DNA from: Pleurotus djamor
Lineage: Eukaryota; Basidiomycota; Agaricomycetes; Agaricales; Pleurotaceae
Assembly: GCA_029747585.1 (NCBI GenBank)
Contig: JAPEVF010000052.1
Coordinates: 81,998 to 145,997, forward strand
DNA length: 64,000 bases
Direction of reading: 5' to 3'
Part shown: positions 11,501-25,059 of the stretch, one piece after another
Numbering within the stretch: position 1 is the stretch's first letter
Layout: each line of letters starts with the position of its first letter
Program-made: the position numbers and the translations under genes
The notes under the pieces: model-generated
Databases searched by the model: none
The model's input: the letters and a program-made list of their open reading frames with translations, nothing else
What the model was told of the DNA's origin: nothing

Positions 11501-12318
11501 ATGACGAGCTCTTGATNAATCGTCTCGCCTTGCCGATAATGGCCANTTCGATGGCGTTTCCAACTTTGTCTTCNAAGTCATCTTCCCGCTCAGCTCGCAN
11601 GCGCTCAATGACCTCGTGNTCAGCACCTGAGTATACAGGCCAGCTCGTGGTTGAAGCGAGGACAAGGTGNAGCATGTTGTTCGCAAACTCTCTGAAGACT
11701 CGAATGGCAAGGATCTAGCATCGGCGTTGTTGGTGGGTAGCAGGTGAGAGCATGATGAGTGGNAAGTACCTCNCANAGTATTGCCCTTGATTTGGAGACA
11801 GAAGCCGTTGCAAGGTTCTTATCTCGAATGAAGTGGACGCGGTTGAGGAGGAANCAGAAGACGACAGACATGTTTCCGTCGCGTTGGATAGCGACATATT
11901 TCTCGACCANGGGACGAATAAGGGTATATGTGAGGTCTGGAGCGGTTAACTGGNCACACAAGTCAGAAGAAATAGCGAAACATCACTATCTTTGGCTACT
12001 CACGGCTTCATAGGTCAACGGCGTGTCTATGAAATGCTATTGCCATACAACTTTCATATCAGTTGGGCTCGACTCTGTCNGCACGACATGGCTCACAATN
12101 ACATCCTATTGAGTAGCACGAGTCAGAAACCAAGGCATTCAACGCGTCGTGGACTACGCACGGCTCTAATCATATGGATAACAGGGAAGACGGGGGTGGC
12201 TTCAATTTCCTCCCTGTTTCGCTGTCAGCAAGTTTCGAGTAAGCTGCGTNGCCAATGNCACGCACGGGGAAAGCAGAGGCCGCAGCTCGCTCTGGGATTC
12301 TGAGAGGCTGGAATGCAT
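8581..12318 (-). CDS. yvc1: vacuolar TRP-type cation channel, Yvc1 family
   Basis: Many small exons on the minus strand carry the Yvc1-family pattern. The N-terminal cytosolic part includes LTAPDLTYTLIRP, EKYVAIQRDGNMSVVF and LLNRVHFIRDKNLATA. Then come membrane segments around EFNERDAINFSEFIFMVYAL, LRDNLMVLSLRAMMVQFV and FGPILMITYACLSNTLLLT, followed by SYQPPVNLFALFVMLP and RWFHKVNVFMIR. A long Ser/Pro-rich tail (8581-9180) ends in a predicted coiled coil, LLRRLSQIEQRQEKIEGLL. In yeast, Yvc1 releases Ca2+ from the vacuole on stretch or osmotic shock. The start is set at the ATG opening MHSSLSESQSELRPLLSPC; a 40-nt first intron keeps the phase. Many N symbols blur some exon edges, so the internal structure is not fully resolved. 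Confidence 0.75.
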
Positions 12319-12415
12319 GATATGAGGCAGAGAGGGAGTTGCATCATAATTGGCGTAAAGGACCTGGGCGCTTATTTGAGGCCCATTGCATGAATGTGAT
12401 TGGCTGTGATTCACC

Positions 12416-12421
12416 ACGCGT
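12416..12421 (+). promoter_or_regulatory. MCB-type element ACGCGT in a shared divergent promoter
   Basis: An ACGCGT hexamer lies 85 bp before the Mbp1-like start, in the 187-bp gap between the divergent channel and Mbp1 genes. An inverted CCAAT box (ATTGG) lies just before it at about 12399. MBF, whose DNA-binding subunit is the Mbp1/Res1 family, binds this hexamer. ACGCGT also occurs elsewhere in the window, so this is suggestive only. Confidence 0.35.
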
Positions 12422-12505
12422 GTCAATAGGTCGCGTTAGTGCCGTTTGCGATACTTATCTTCCCACTTCCTCGCTGTCCACGACGGCGACCAGCTCCTGA
12501 CGGCC

Positions 12506-15277
12506 ATGCAGTCGGGCTCGCGCATCCCCAACCAANCCCCCCGTCAAAATATACAATGCGGTCTACTCCTCAGTTCAGGTCAGTTCACGCTCAGCAGTGA
12601 CCAAGGCAAACCTCCTAGGGCTCACCGTGTCGCGTCACGTCAGGTCTATGAATGCATGATCCGGGGCATTGCAGTGATGCGAAGGCGCAATGATTCCTAC
12701 GTGAATGCCACGCAAATCCTCAAGGTCGCGGGCGTCGACAAGGGGCGTCGGACGAAGATTCTCGAGAAGGAAATCCTTCCTGGCAAGCACGAAATAGTCC
12801 AAGGAGGCTATGGCAAATACCAAGGCACCTGGTACGCGCATTTCTTTATGCACAATGCCATGGCTGCGACTGACACGAATATGCCAGGATTCCGCTGGAA
12901 CGGGGACGGGACATCGCGACTCAGTTCGGCGTGGCCCCGCTGCTTGCGCCGCTCTTTGATTTCACACCAAGCACCAATTCACTCAACGCCCTCACAATCG
13001 GCAGTGGCCCGGCGTCTCCCAGACCCCTGTCCGCCTCGTCCTCCTTCTCAGGCATTGGTGCACAAGGAAGCTATCTCTCCAATGTTTCTTCCACTCTGGC
13101 GCCGCCCCCAATCATGCCCGGCTCTGCTCTGCGGCTGCTCAACCAGGGACGAGCACAAGGCTTGTTCACGCCGTCGACTTCTGGCGTCAACGCAATGCGC
13201 TCGTTCCAGACATTATATCCTCTCCAGGGGGTCAGTCAACCGGTAGAGGCACCCCCTCCAACCAATGCTCTCAAGCGAAATTGGTCCGAAGCAGATATGG
13301 ACAAGGATCATATGGTCTCAGTCCCCTTCAAGGCAGCTTCTCAGCCCCCCATCCTGGACCCACCGCAGGACCTTCTCATGGCCGACTCGTCGCGGCCATC
13401 TTCGGCTCCCGCTAATGTCGACACTGACGGTCCCTCTCCCACGAAACGCGCGCGAAAGGACACTTCTTCCCATCCAACACAAACTACGACGTGGCAAGTT
13501 CCTATCCAAGACCGCCCTTCAACACCCTTGGCCCGCTCAACACCCCAACCTCTCAATGGCACATCACCGTCTACAAATGGCAAAATCCCAATGGTCACTC
13601 CGGCGCCACCAAGCTTTGGCATGCGCATGTCAACTAAGCCATACATACCCCGGAATATGCATCACACCGCCCCGCTGAAAGACACTCGCCGAGGCGGTGT
13701 GATAAATTCATTGCTGCACAAAGACGACCCAACGGAGGTCATGCGTCTTCTGGAGTTAGTCACACCAGATACCCCCGGAATGAATGTGGACATTGATGTT
13801 ATACTCGATGACCAAGGGCATACGGCATTACACCTTGCCGCGAGCCTCGGGCGTGTCGAAACCGTTGAAAAGCTTGTTTCTTCCGGAGCTGATCTTCATC
13901 GCGGGAACCATCTTGGGGAGACACCGCTCATACGTGCCTGTCTTGCTACGCACAATTTCGACCAGCAGATTTTCGACCGCACTGTTGCTGAACTCCATCC
14001 TTCCATCCGAACNTTAGACTCGTCCAAGAAATCAGTCATTCATCATATTGTCTCNGTNGCTGGCGTCAAGGGTNGAGCCATNGCNGCTCGTTACTATATA
14101 GACCAGATATTCTATTGGATAGCGAACCATCAAAGCGGAGACTTCAGGACACTTGTCGATCTGCAGGATGAACACGGCGANACGGCNCTGAATATCGCGG
14201 CCAGAGTGGGCAGCCGTGGACTCGTAAGGACCCTNTTGGATGTCGGCGCGAATCGCACTTTGGCNAATAAACTGGGTTTGCGGCCCGGTGATTTTGGAGT
14301 NGAGACCGAGGTAAGTCTGTCTTCAAATAAGNTGTTCACTGCTAATCCTCGATTCTCTAGGAACTCAACGCTGGTCCTCGAATAGATGACATCATGGGAT
14401 CCCTTCGGTCCGGACCCTCTGCGCCTGTACAGAAGAGTCGGGATGTCATAGCAGGTATGGTTNGATTNCAGTNGACTTGACCANNATATNNGTCNTAACC
14501 CAATNAACTAGATATGACNACAATGATACAGAACCTCAGTAGNGATTTCCAATCCGANATTAAAGCGAAGCAAGACACTCTNGACGTCACCACCGTCCAC
14601 CTCCGTGCCGCNACACGAGANCTNTCNGAACANCGNAAGCAAATGCAGCAATGGCAAAACCGCCTGGGGGANCTCTCACANGTGACNCAACGGATACGTA
14701 ACGTTGAGAANGCTATTGCGGATGAAGACAACTTNGACTGGACTGGNCGCACAATTCTGNCNGGTGAAGACGCTGGTCCGACGTCTGGACCTGCGTTTAA
14801 ATATCGTGGTCCCTCGACGACGATGATNGGNGTTGGGAGTACGGTGGATGTGTCCTTCAACGTCGACCCCGAACCTCCTATCCCNACNACTGATTCGGTC
14901 GCCAGCTTGATACGNCTNAGNCGTATCAAGATGTGGACTGCGAGAGTTGAAGAGATGATGAAAGAACGACTAGATGGACTTCACGGTGCTAGTGCTGAGA
15001 AGGAGTTCATGTGCAAGAAGATCGTTTCTTTGTGCACAAGTATACCCATTGAAAAGATCGAGGGTGTAAGGATCCTGCTCTTTACTCCTCATTATTGTCA
15101 CTGAATATATATGTTGTTGCAGGTGCTTGATAATCTTGTTGTGGCGATGGAGAGCGAATCGTCAATGTCGGATATNGGTCGGATATCTGGGTTCATGCAG
15201 AAGGTCTGCACCATNCACGTTCCAAAACACCACCCAAGCTGACCCAATCCCATCAGGTTCGCGACGGCTTTATTTGA
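12506..15277 (+). CDS. mbp1: APSES/ankyrin transcription factor, Mbp1/Res1-type MBF subunit
   Basis: The N-terminus has the APSES (KilA-N-like) DNA-binding domain: [12 protein letters not shown] spliced to [17 protein letters not shown], then [19 protein letters not shown] and [11 protein letters not shown] Pro/Ser-rich middle follows. Ankyrin repeats include [30 protein letters not shown] and an ELN/ALN-type repeat near 14170-14260. The C-terminal helical region ends GFMQK spliced to VRDGFI and a stop at 15277. The protein would bind ACGCGT boxes and drive G1/S genes (family knowledge). The start at 12506 is in frame with the rest only if the N at 12536, beside a C run, is not a real base ([10 protein letters not shown] then PPVKIYNAV). 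Almost all other N in its exons sit at third codon positions. Confidence 0.93.
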
Positions 15278-15434
15278 GTCTTGTCAGTGTGGTCATCGGA
15301 CGCGTTGTATCCATAGCCTTTGTATAGCATGCGATTACTCACAAACTTCCATCGGCAACTGTATCAAGCTCATGCATTCTATTTATTACATTTGGATCGT
15401 AACAAAAGATATGATTGCAATATGGAAATCCAGA

Positions 15435-17452
15435 TCATGGGATATCTTCGGGGGCGAAGAGTTGGAAGTTCCTGTTGTAGGTGCCCGATGCGAGGAGTTT
15501 GGCATCGCGGGAGAGGTCGACTGACATGACCTTGCCAGCGTCGGTCGACANCGTTCGCAGAAGCTGCCAATCATCGGCACTCCATATCTTGACGAAGCCA
15601 TCGTAGCCCGCGCTGGCGAAGTATAATCCAGAACGATACTTCCATTCTTCCTGCTGGTCTTCGANCGTTCTGGTTTTGTCACCNCTCGTNTCANNNTCAC
15701 CTTCACCTTCACCAGCCGCAGGCTCTCCTCCGTCAGTCCCATTCATGACAANCTCTTTCGTCGCCGGAGCAGTNGGCTTGAAAGACAAATCATCTCCATG
15801 GAAGAACCGAACGTCNGAAACGTTNGAAACGTGAGCTGGTATGGTGTACANNGCNCTGATCGAACGCATGTCCCATATCCTGATGGTGTCATCCCCAGCA
15901 CCTGTGGCGATTTGGTACCTAAAAGAAATGTNTGTTCAGCANGCANGTANACGAACGGGCGCCCAGAAATATCCGAACCCAATGGGCGANAAAGCNATGG
16001 AGAATATGCCTTGGACGTGACCNTCGAGAACCATTGCCGTGCGGCCTGTTCGNAGGTCCCATACACGACCAATCGCGTCAAGGCCCCTGTAGGGTATTTA
16101 GAAAGACATANTGAATAAAANTTAGTGTGGAACATACCCNGAAGCGGCGAGGGCACCATCGTCTTGGAATTCAACCGAGTAAACTTCCTTGGAATGGCCC
16201 TCTTGGAGCAAGATCTCCTTGGACGTAGCAGTATCCCAAAGGCGCCAGGAAGTGTCAAAACTGGCACTGCCNACGTAGTCGCCTGACGGGTGGAAAGCAA
16301 CTCGGCAGACGCGGTCTTTGTGACCTTTTAAAGTGGATATTGGGGTTTCGCTGAGTGAATAGTGNATTGAGCATCCAAATTAAGAGANGGAGGGACCACG
16401 GACCTNTTCAGNGACCAAAAGTGCAGGTTACAGTCTCCNGCNCCGCTGACAAGGTTCACGGCATCCGCNCTTTGTGAGAGAGTAGCCTGTGGATGCCATG
16501 CTACTCCACCCACGCGATCACTGTGACCTTGGTAGTAGGTTCAATGAAATTGACGTCGGCGCAAGGAGAATAACTCACCTCGAAATGTTTTCGTGTTGTG
16601 ACAAGACGGGACATTCCAGAGTTTCACCGTTCCAGACCAACTACCAGTCGCGAGCATCTCGCTGTTTGGTGAAAAGCGCACTTGTGATATGGGTCGCTCG
16701 TCTCCAATTTGAGATCCCAGGTTTGAGAATTTCTGAGAGAGAAGTTGGTCGTATTCAGCAGTCATATTAGTCTAAGACAAGGGGACGACGCACCTTGACT
16801 TCAGCAAATATTCTTTTCCGAATGTCTATTATGCGTTTTAGAGGCATTTTACTGTCTATCCGCTGTTGGGCGACGCGCTTTTGAGCTCTGAAAAGGGAGA
16901 CACGGATGCAAAAACATAGTAAGCACCTTTGAAGATATTCACACCCTAGGAAAATCCAACCTGGGTAGAGAGTATTCGGCCAACTGCCGTCGAGCTTGGA
17001 GAAGCTCAAGTGATCCAGGAGTGTAGAATTCTTCTTCCTGCACACATAATTCCAGTCATCCGTTATAGCCAGAGGCTCGTACTCACCTCGTCGGAGCTCT
17101 CTCCAGAAGACTCATCGTCGACAGCCATTGCATCATCCCCTCTTGCGGCAGTTATTTGAGAAAGGACATATATCAGACGATCACGTCTGTCGGCTGCCTA
17201 GAGTTTTGTTCGTCACGGTATTTCGTGTCTCAAAGTCCCGGTGCGACTCACGCGTTCTCCGAACAACGTAATGGGCTCCCCAATTTCCCTCAAACGAGCC
17301 TTGACACGGTTATCGTCTGTTGGTACAGCAAGGTTTCTTGCTTTCTTCTTGCGCTCGAGCTCATCCAGGATAACTTTATTCTCGAGCCTGGCGCGTTCAG
17401 AGCCGAGATAGTTTCCATCGTCGATGAGATTGTCCAAGGTGAGTTCGGACAT
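15435..17452 (-). CDS. prp4: U4/U6 snRNP splicing factor Prp4 (SFM domain + WD40)
   Basis: The N-terminus starts [17 protein letters not shown] and has the Prp4/SFM signature [20 protein letters not shown] followed by LFGE. Next come a helical segment ([19 protein letters not shown], acidic run, [20 protein letters not shown]) and WD40 repeats such as [20 protein letters not shown] with LWNVP and the final [13 protein letters not shown]. Prp4 contacts Prp3 and U4/U6 snRNA in the tri-snRNP and is needed for spliceosome activation. The gene converges on the Mbp1 gene with 157 bp between the stops. Its start is 476 bp from that of the NDR kinase, so they share an upstream region. Confidence 0.92.
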
Positions 17453-17928
17453 GGTGGTCTGGTGTCGAGTGAATTCAAATCAGACTTCGAAATTGGCAGT
17501 CTTCCACGTGAGAAGGGGCCTAGATAGGAGCCACTCCGAAGACCNGTCACTGTGTTCTTTCGACTCTGCNTCTCAGGTCAAGATGGTACCTTGCTGGAAA
17601 AACGACTACCCAAGGCTGCTCATAATATCCATTTGCATGAGTAGTAACTAGCCATTAGTTGCGACGTCTTCCCAGAGTAATGGCCGAGCGCCCTGACAAT
17701 GATTGAGGGTTGCCTTGAGGCCTTCTGGCATAGTTACCACATCGACCGCGTTGCGCCTTTCGGTATATATAAACGAGAAAAAATACTATCGAGAAAAAAT
17801 CCTTGTTTCCCTCCCGCTCATTGTTCTGTGAAGGAGGTCACAGTGAGACAGGAAGAGTGACGGACGGAGAGAAGAGACGGAGACAGCATTCACCCCTTCC
17901 TTCTTGACTCTCATCAACCACCACCACG
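17453..17928. promoter_or_regulatory. divergent promoter region of prp4 and the NDR kinase
   Basis: The 476-bp gap between two divergent starts has no ORF of note. A TATATAAA-type box at about 17764-17771 lies some 160 bp before the kinase ATG, and a purine-rich tract (GAGACGGAGACAG) lies in its probable 5' leader. Nothing comparable was identified on the Prp4 side. Confidence 0.45.
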
Positions 17929-19967
<2,039 letters not shown>

Positions 19968-20370
19968 GTTCGTCCCTCTTACTTGCCAAATTGGGCATCC
20001 TCGTTCAATTTTGCCTCTTTACTTAGTATCGCGTCCAGGAGCCTTCTTCTTTCGGTGGACATCGCAATTATTCTCAGTTTATACTTACAACTTTTATCTG
20101 TCTCTCACTGACTACTACCTCTTTCTTGCCTTCGCGGATCTCTTATCGTTCAGCTCTTTTATCACCTCGTTAAAAACGCAACCTCTCAAGCTTTTCATCA
20201 TCCCTTTCTCAATGTATATTATTGCTATCTTGAACGGAAAATGTACATGTATCGGCTTCGGAGTCCGCAGAAATCCCCAACTAGCACAAGAAATGAGAGA
20301 GGCTGTCGATGTCCATTGTCCGTTCGCAACCACCCCTAGTGCCCTGTCGAGCCTCCCTTTCAAGTAGGGG
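19968..20370. other. 3' intergenic region between convergent genes
   Basis: This stretch separates the stop of the NDR kinase from the stop of the convergent membrane-protein gene. It is open in one frame that continues the kinase reading through its last intron, but the tiny final exon ending at 19967 gives the expected hydrophobic motif, so the extension is not coding. Nothing else is seen. Confidence 0.5.
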
Positions 20371-21849
20371 CTATCCCTGATATTCTGGTGGGGGTTGGTA
20401 GATGATGTCTCTCATTCTCCGTTGCTCTCGACGAAGGACCGATAGCTCGTGTCTCAGCTCGCGTACCTCTTCGGCCACACCATCGTCCTCAGTCTGCGGA
20501 TCGGAGTATACAGACGCCGAGACGGTTGATCGCAGCATGTCACTGGGCCTCGACACCGATATCATCGACGTCGTCGTGGGCGTGAACGGACGCTTTTCGT
20601 GAGTGACTCCGGATACGACAGTGAGACGCTGTGTTGAGTCGTTTGGAAGACTACTTTGGTTTGATACAGAGGCAGACCCGAATGAGAGATTCCGAGTTCG
20701 CCGATTCGGCGGTTGAGTGAATGAGACTCGGTGCAGTTGCTGTCGGCGGCGACGGCGAGATCTTGTGAACCATAAGCCGATGAGTATAACGGATAGGAGA
20801 GCTAGACCGCCGAGAACGCCGGCGATGATTGCGATGAGATGCGTGTTCTTTTTTGGCTTTGTTGAGGTATTCGTGTCCTCGAGACCAGATGGCGAGCCCT
20901 GGGATTGTGTTGGTTGGAGACCAGAGGTTCTGCCGCTCGGTAAAAAGTCAGAGCTTGGGCTTGTACTCGGTACGAGAGCGGAAGAGGATGTTGATGACGC
21001 TGTGAGGGGTATTGAGTGTGATGCACTAGGAGTAGCGTCACTAGGGGGTATCGATTTTTGGGAAGGCGAAGGGGGTTGGGATGTGCTGGAAGAGATCATG
21101 GCTTGAGGGCTGCTTTCTGAAGAGGTCGAGGAGGTGATAGGTGGCGAGGGAGGAGGAGCTTTCGACGGTGTTGGATCAGGTTCGCTGTCAAGGAGATAAG
21201 CCAAACGCATCGCAGATCATTGTCAAGATCAGAAATATCCTTACGAGACGGTGTAGACGGCGTAATCAAATAGGATCAATACGGGTGCTTGACTGGGGTC
21301 AAGTTGGATCTTGAAGTCGTGCTGCTTGTTTGGGAGCCCGTCTGCACGGAAGACAAGTGCGTTGTAGATGTAGTCCTGTGTATTGGGATCTGGATCGTGA
21401 CGAAACGATCCTGCATCCTGACCATCCATGAAGAACTTGTATTGGGCGAGCCTGTCAAATGGCAATGTGTCGGGGTGCGGATTATTGGCAAGAATACAAT
21501 ATATGTAAAGAGCGACGCCTATGTTAATGGTCAACCTAATGGACAGTAGCTCAATCAAGGAGGAGTACTCGCCTGTGAAAGAGAATGTTATCTGTTTGGT
21601 GGGATCCACAGCATGGGCGGTAGTATCGTGGTGGGTCCCAAGATGCAGCCTGCTATTGTCCAATGTGACATAGCGGGTGGACTGATCTGTCCAGCCCCCG
21701 TCGGGCACATATGCGGGGACCGTACCACTGAGTTCATCGCCTCGAGAATCGTCGATTGTTACGTTCTTGAGGAGTGCAGAAGAAAGATGAACCCAGAAAA
21801 GGACCACCGCTATGACATGCCTCCGTAGCAAAGCAGCTGTCACCTGCAT
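20371..21849 (-). CDS. P1: single-pass membrane protein, NVTIDD ectodomain, coiled coil and PPEY tail
   Basis: Exons 21849-21573, 21518-21245 and 21184-20371 total 1365 nt (454 residues). Parts in order: signal peptide (VIAVVLFWVHLSSALL), ectodomain with NVTIDDSRGDE, THHDTTAHAVDP, VALYIYCILANN, YKFFMDGQDAGSF and PVLILFDYAVYT, a long Ser/Thr/Pro stalk, a TM helix (IIAGVLGGLALLSVILIGLW), an Arg-rich stop-transfer sequence, then a cytosolic tail with a predicted coiled coil (ELRHELSVLRREQRRMRD) ending in PPPEYQG. The ectodomain resembles a lectin-like beta-sandwich seen in expanded mushroom families. PPxY would allow recruitment of WW-domain ubiquitin ligases. The first intron appears to use a GC donor. 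Paralogues: P2-P5. Confidence 0.8.
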
Positions 21850-22535
21850 GCTTGGTGAGAAAGAAAAGTTCGAGGGAGACGTTGAGTCGGGGTCAACTCA
21901 CCTGCAACTTTCAGAGGATTGGGTATAAATGGTCCGAAATCTTTTCTGATTTCTTGATTTCATCAGGGAACCTGATGTTGGGAAAAGCACCTATAGCAAG
22001 TCGCTTGCTATCCGTATCCGTGAGTAATAAGTAATGATGCCTCCAGGCTCCTTCATCAAGAATCCAAATATCGGTTTTCAAATAGTTTCGAAGACGGGAG
22101 ACAGCTGTTGGCAGATGCGAACCTTCGACTTAGTCCGTCACGGGTGGAGTCCTCAGAGGAAGGGTATGATTTAACAGGATACTGGGGCATGCAGTACTTA
22201 TCAGTAGTAGTTCTTAGACTTTAGTAGACCCATGCGCTAACCTTCGATTCTTCCACTACGACCACCGACGGTGGTTGGACGCAGGTTTCACGGTGGGAAG
22301 CATGGAAGGAGCCAAGAAGCAGCCGCAAGCGGTTACTTCTTCAGGAGTCTCTATAGGGGTAGCACCAACCACTGTTGAGGGCCGCCATACCCGACTGAGA
22401 TTCGCGCTGACTAGTTTATGCTTCATCAAGACAAAGACAAGCAAGCTTCTACTTTATTCCCCGCTTAGTATCTGCGGTAGAAAACCGTATATAAACCAGA
22501 AAGGAATACCCAACTTTTTGCACCTCTCCACAGCA
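21850..22535. promoter_or_regulatory. divergent intergenic region of P1 and kinase-like gene A
   Basis: No gene is supported in this 686-bp gap. A clear TATATAAA lies at 22488-22495, 41 bp before the ATG of kinase-like gene A. On the P1 side a TTTATACC (read on the minus strand, about 21922-21929) lies about 75 bp before its ATG. ORFs here are not conserved with anything else in the window. Confidence 0.5.
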
Positions 22536-23554
22536 ATGGTTCGAATTGCCTTAGGCATCGCTTTGACACTTCCCTTGGCTATCCCTCTCATCAGCTCCAG
22601 TCCAGTTTATGGAGACTATGCCTCTGTAAGCCTGTTACTGACCAGGAACTCGCTCATAAATAAACCTACCTCGTTCCAGGAACAACTGGTATTTCAGGAC
22701 GGGCCATACACAGTGTTATCTGGTATGAGTTACTCAGTTAACGTTTCCAGTAGTCGAGCTATTCTTATCATGCTTTGCTATTCCTTAGAAACACTCACCC
22801 TCAGTGGTGTGACTCGCACCATCACCAAGGTCGCCGATCAAGGCGACTCAGCGATTACTTACAAGGTCGACAGCCCTGGCTGGCCAGATCCAACCACAGG
22901 CAAGGACTTGGTGGCCTATGCAAAGACGGGAAAGCGTAAGCCTCTGTACGGTTCACAGCCATCAAAAAGCTAACCCACATCATTAGGCCCCACAGAGACG
23001 TTCCCAAACGAGATCAAATGGCTGAAGAAGATTGATCAACTTCTCTCCGAAGGGAAATTCAACAATCGCCAATGGATCGTTTTTCATGGCGTAGATAATA
23101 AGATGAACCTCCTCTCCACTTCATTCGGTCTCTCCCTCTATGAAAAGATGGACAAAGGTGATGTAGCGGGATGCCAAGCGGCTGTGAGGACGAAATTGCC
23201 GTTGATAGTTGCTGAGGCAAAGGCTTATGTGTACGCACAGCTACTTTTCGGATCAAGTCCGTCTCGCTGATTTGCTCGCCGTTTACAGGACCAAATTCGG
23301 TGTTCTCCATACTGACATCCATCCGGGGAACATTCTTTGGGACAAGGATGCTAAAGATCCCAGTTTAATCGACTGGGGAAGAGCTGAAGAGGTTGCAAGT
23401 GTGAGTAAACAAGAAGGATTAGTGTTCCTGTCGCTTGCTGACCTTGTGCGCACTTTAGTGGACACCTGCAATCGAAGCAAGGGTAACAAAGCAAGTTGAA
23501 GGATCTCACCTCAATGGCGAACTAAGGCTCTGTCACGATCTTCGTAAAAGTTGA
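22536..23554 (+). CDS. kinase-like gene A: predicted secreted kinase-fold protein
   Basis: Six exons (22536-22625, 22680-22722, 22789-22935, 22987-23230, 23289-23400, 23459-23554) give 732 nt, 243 residues. An N-terminal signal peptide (VRIALGIALTLPLAIPLISS) precedes one kinase-like domain. It has a VAYAK candidate for the ATP-binding lysine, NEIKWLKKI as candidate helix C, a hinge-like RQWIVFHGV, the catalytic loop LHTDIHPGNILWD and LIDWG in place of DFG. The key Lys, Asp, Asn and Asp are all present, while a classic glycine loop is not obvious. The motif style is closer to aminoglycoside/choline-kinase or ABC1-like folds than to typical protein kinases. The mature protein has only two Cys, both conserved in its paralogues. 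Substrate unknown. Confidence 0.75.
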
Positions 23555-24073
23555 GGGTTGAAAAGCTCACCTCTGACCTGGCCACCTGTTGCCTTAAATT
23601 TCTACAAGTCTCCTCCAGCTCCGAGTCCTAGTCATCTCTTCTAATTAAACGAAATAAATAAAGATTTGATCAGTTTGACCTTGCGATCTGCAATTTATGC
23701 GCTCCCAGTCTTAGTTTCATTCGATCAGCGTCTCGTTAGGCTTCAGTAAAAGCTTAGGAGCAGGTAATAAACGAGCACTGACATTGGATCAGTGCTAGTT
23801 CGCATCGTTATTTCCCTACGGTGCCTCCTCGCTTCCAACAGGGCTTTCCAGGGGTTTGGGTCGTTGGCACAGTGCAACTGCAAGTCAAACGAAAGTACGT
23901 CCTACGCACGATTCGACCGGAAAACCTTGAGCAACGGTCTCCATCATAACATGTGGCGGTCTTCTAGGCTACTTCCTTCCATAGGACTGTCTGACGGTGG
24001 CAATCACCGTGGTGGTATTTAACCAGCCTCATACTGGCACTCAAACTTCAGTTCACCATCCTCCATAGACAAC
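23555..24073. other. intergenic region between kinase-like genes A and B
   Basis: No gene is supported. A TATTTAA at about 24015 lies some 60 bp before the ATG of gene B and is the likely promoter box. Confidence 0.45.
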
Positions 24074-25059
24074 ATGGTCGTACGTACTCGAAGCATCGCT
24101 TACATCGTTCCCCTAGCCATCGCTCTCGTCAAAGCGAATCCCATCTACCTATGCTCCGCGCAGGATCAGCTCATCCTAGTCGGCAGCGAAGACAGAGACA
24201 CCACCTTCTCGACATTTGGCGGTACGTATATCAGCCTATTCTAGATATCTCTCCTCGTTTAATGAAGTCGTCCCTTTAACAGAAAGCCTCACACTCAACG
24301 GGGTGACACGCAGTATCACCAAGGTCGCAGACCAAGGCGATTCTGCGGTGACCTACAAGGTTGACAGCCCTGGTTGGCCCGACCCGTCGACGAACAAAGA
24401 CGTCGTTGCGTACGCAAAGACGGGAAAGTGTAAGCAGCCCTGTAATTCGAGACCTGATTTTCCCCAACGGTCAGAATCCTTACACAGCCAATGGGGAGAC
24501 GTTCAAGAGTGAGATCCGCTGGTTATCGAGGATCCAACAGCTGCTCTCCGAAGGAAAGTATAACAACCGCCAGTGGATCGTTTTTCATGGCGTAGAGAAC
24601 AAAATGGATCTCCTCGCTACGACTTTTGGTCTGGCTCTCTACCAGAAGATGGGTAGAGGCGATGTGGCAGGGTGCGAAGCCGATGTCAAGGCAAAGATGG
24701 CTTTGGTCGTCGCCGAAGCGAAGGTCTATGTGTGCGTGTCAATTACACGGCGATGAGACTGAGGAGGTACTCACAGAGGGCTCTGGGTTACAGAGACAAG
24801 TTCGGTGTCCTCCACACCGATATCCATCCAGGAAACATCCTATGGGACAAGGACGCTACCGACCCCACCCTCATCGATTGGGGAAGAGCTGACGAAGTCT
24901 CTAGCGTGAGTTGGTTTGGGTGTTTGACGGTGAGAAGTGGCCACTGACCTTTGTTGACAGTGGACCCCCGCAATCGAGGCCAGAGTGAGGAAGCAAGCCG
25001 AAGACTCCCATACTAAGGGCGCGCTTAAAGTTTGCCACGATCTTCGCGGTCTATTCTGA
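24074..25059 (+). CDS. kinase-like gene B: predicted secreted kinase-fold protein
   Basis: Five exons (24074-24221, 24283-24429, 24488-24731, 24794-24905, 24961-25059) give 750 nt, 249 residues. Exons 2 to 4 are 147, 244 and 112 nt, exactly as in gene A; the first two exons of A are a single exon here. The signal peptide contains SIAYIVPLAIALVKA. The domain keeps GVTRSITKVADQGDSAVTY, VVAYAK, RQWIVFHGV, LHTDIHPGNILWD and LIDWGRADEV. The two conserved Cys lie in VAGCEA and VCHDLR. Activity cannot be told from sequence, but no catalytic residue is lost. A tandem duplicate of gene A. Confidence 0.75.

Noticed and set aside
8581..12318. Treating runs of N as assembly gaps that break the channel gene
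   Set aside because: The N are single isolated symbols and the reading frames continue on both sides of most of them.
22100..22535. Upstream extension of kinase-like gene A to the ORF start at 22275
   Set aside because: The TATA box at 22488-22495 and the signal-peptide start at 22536 fit the paralogues; the extension has no counterpart in genes B or C/D.
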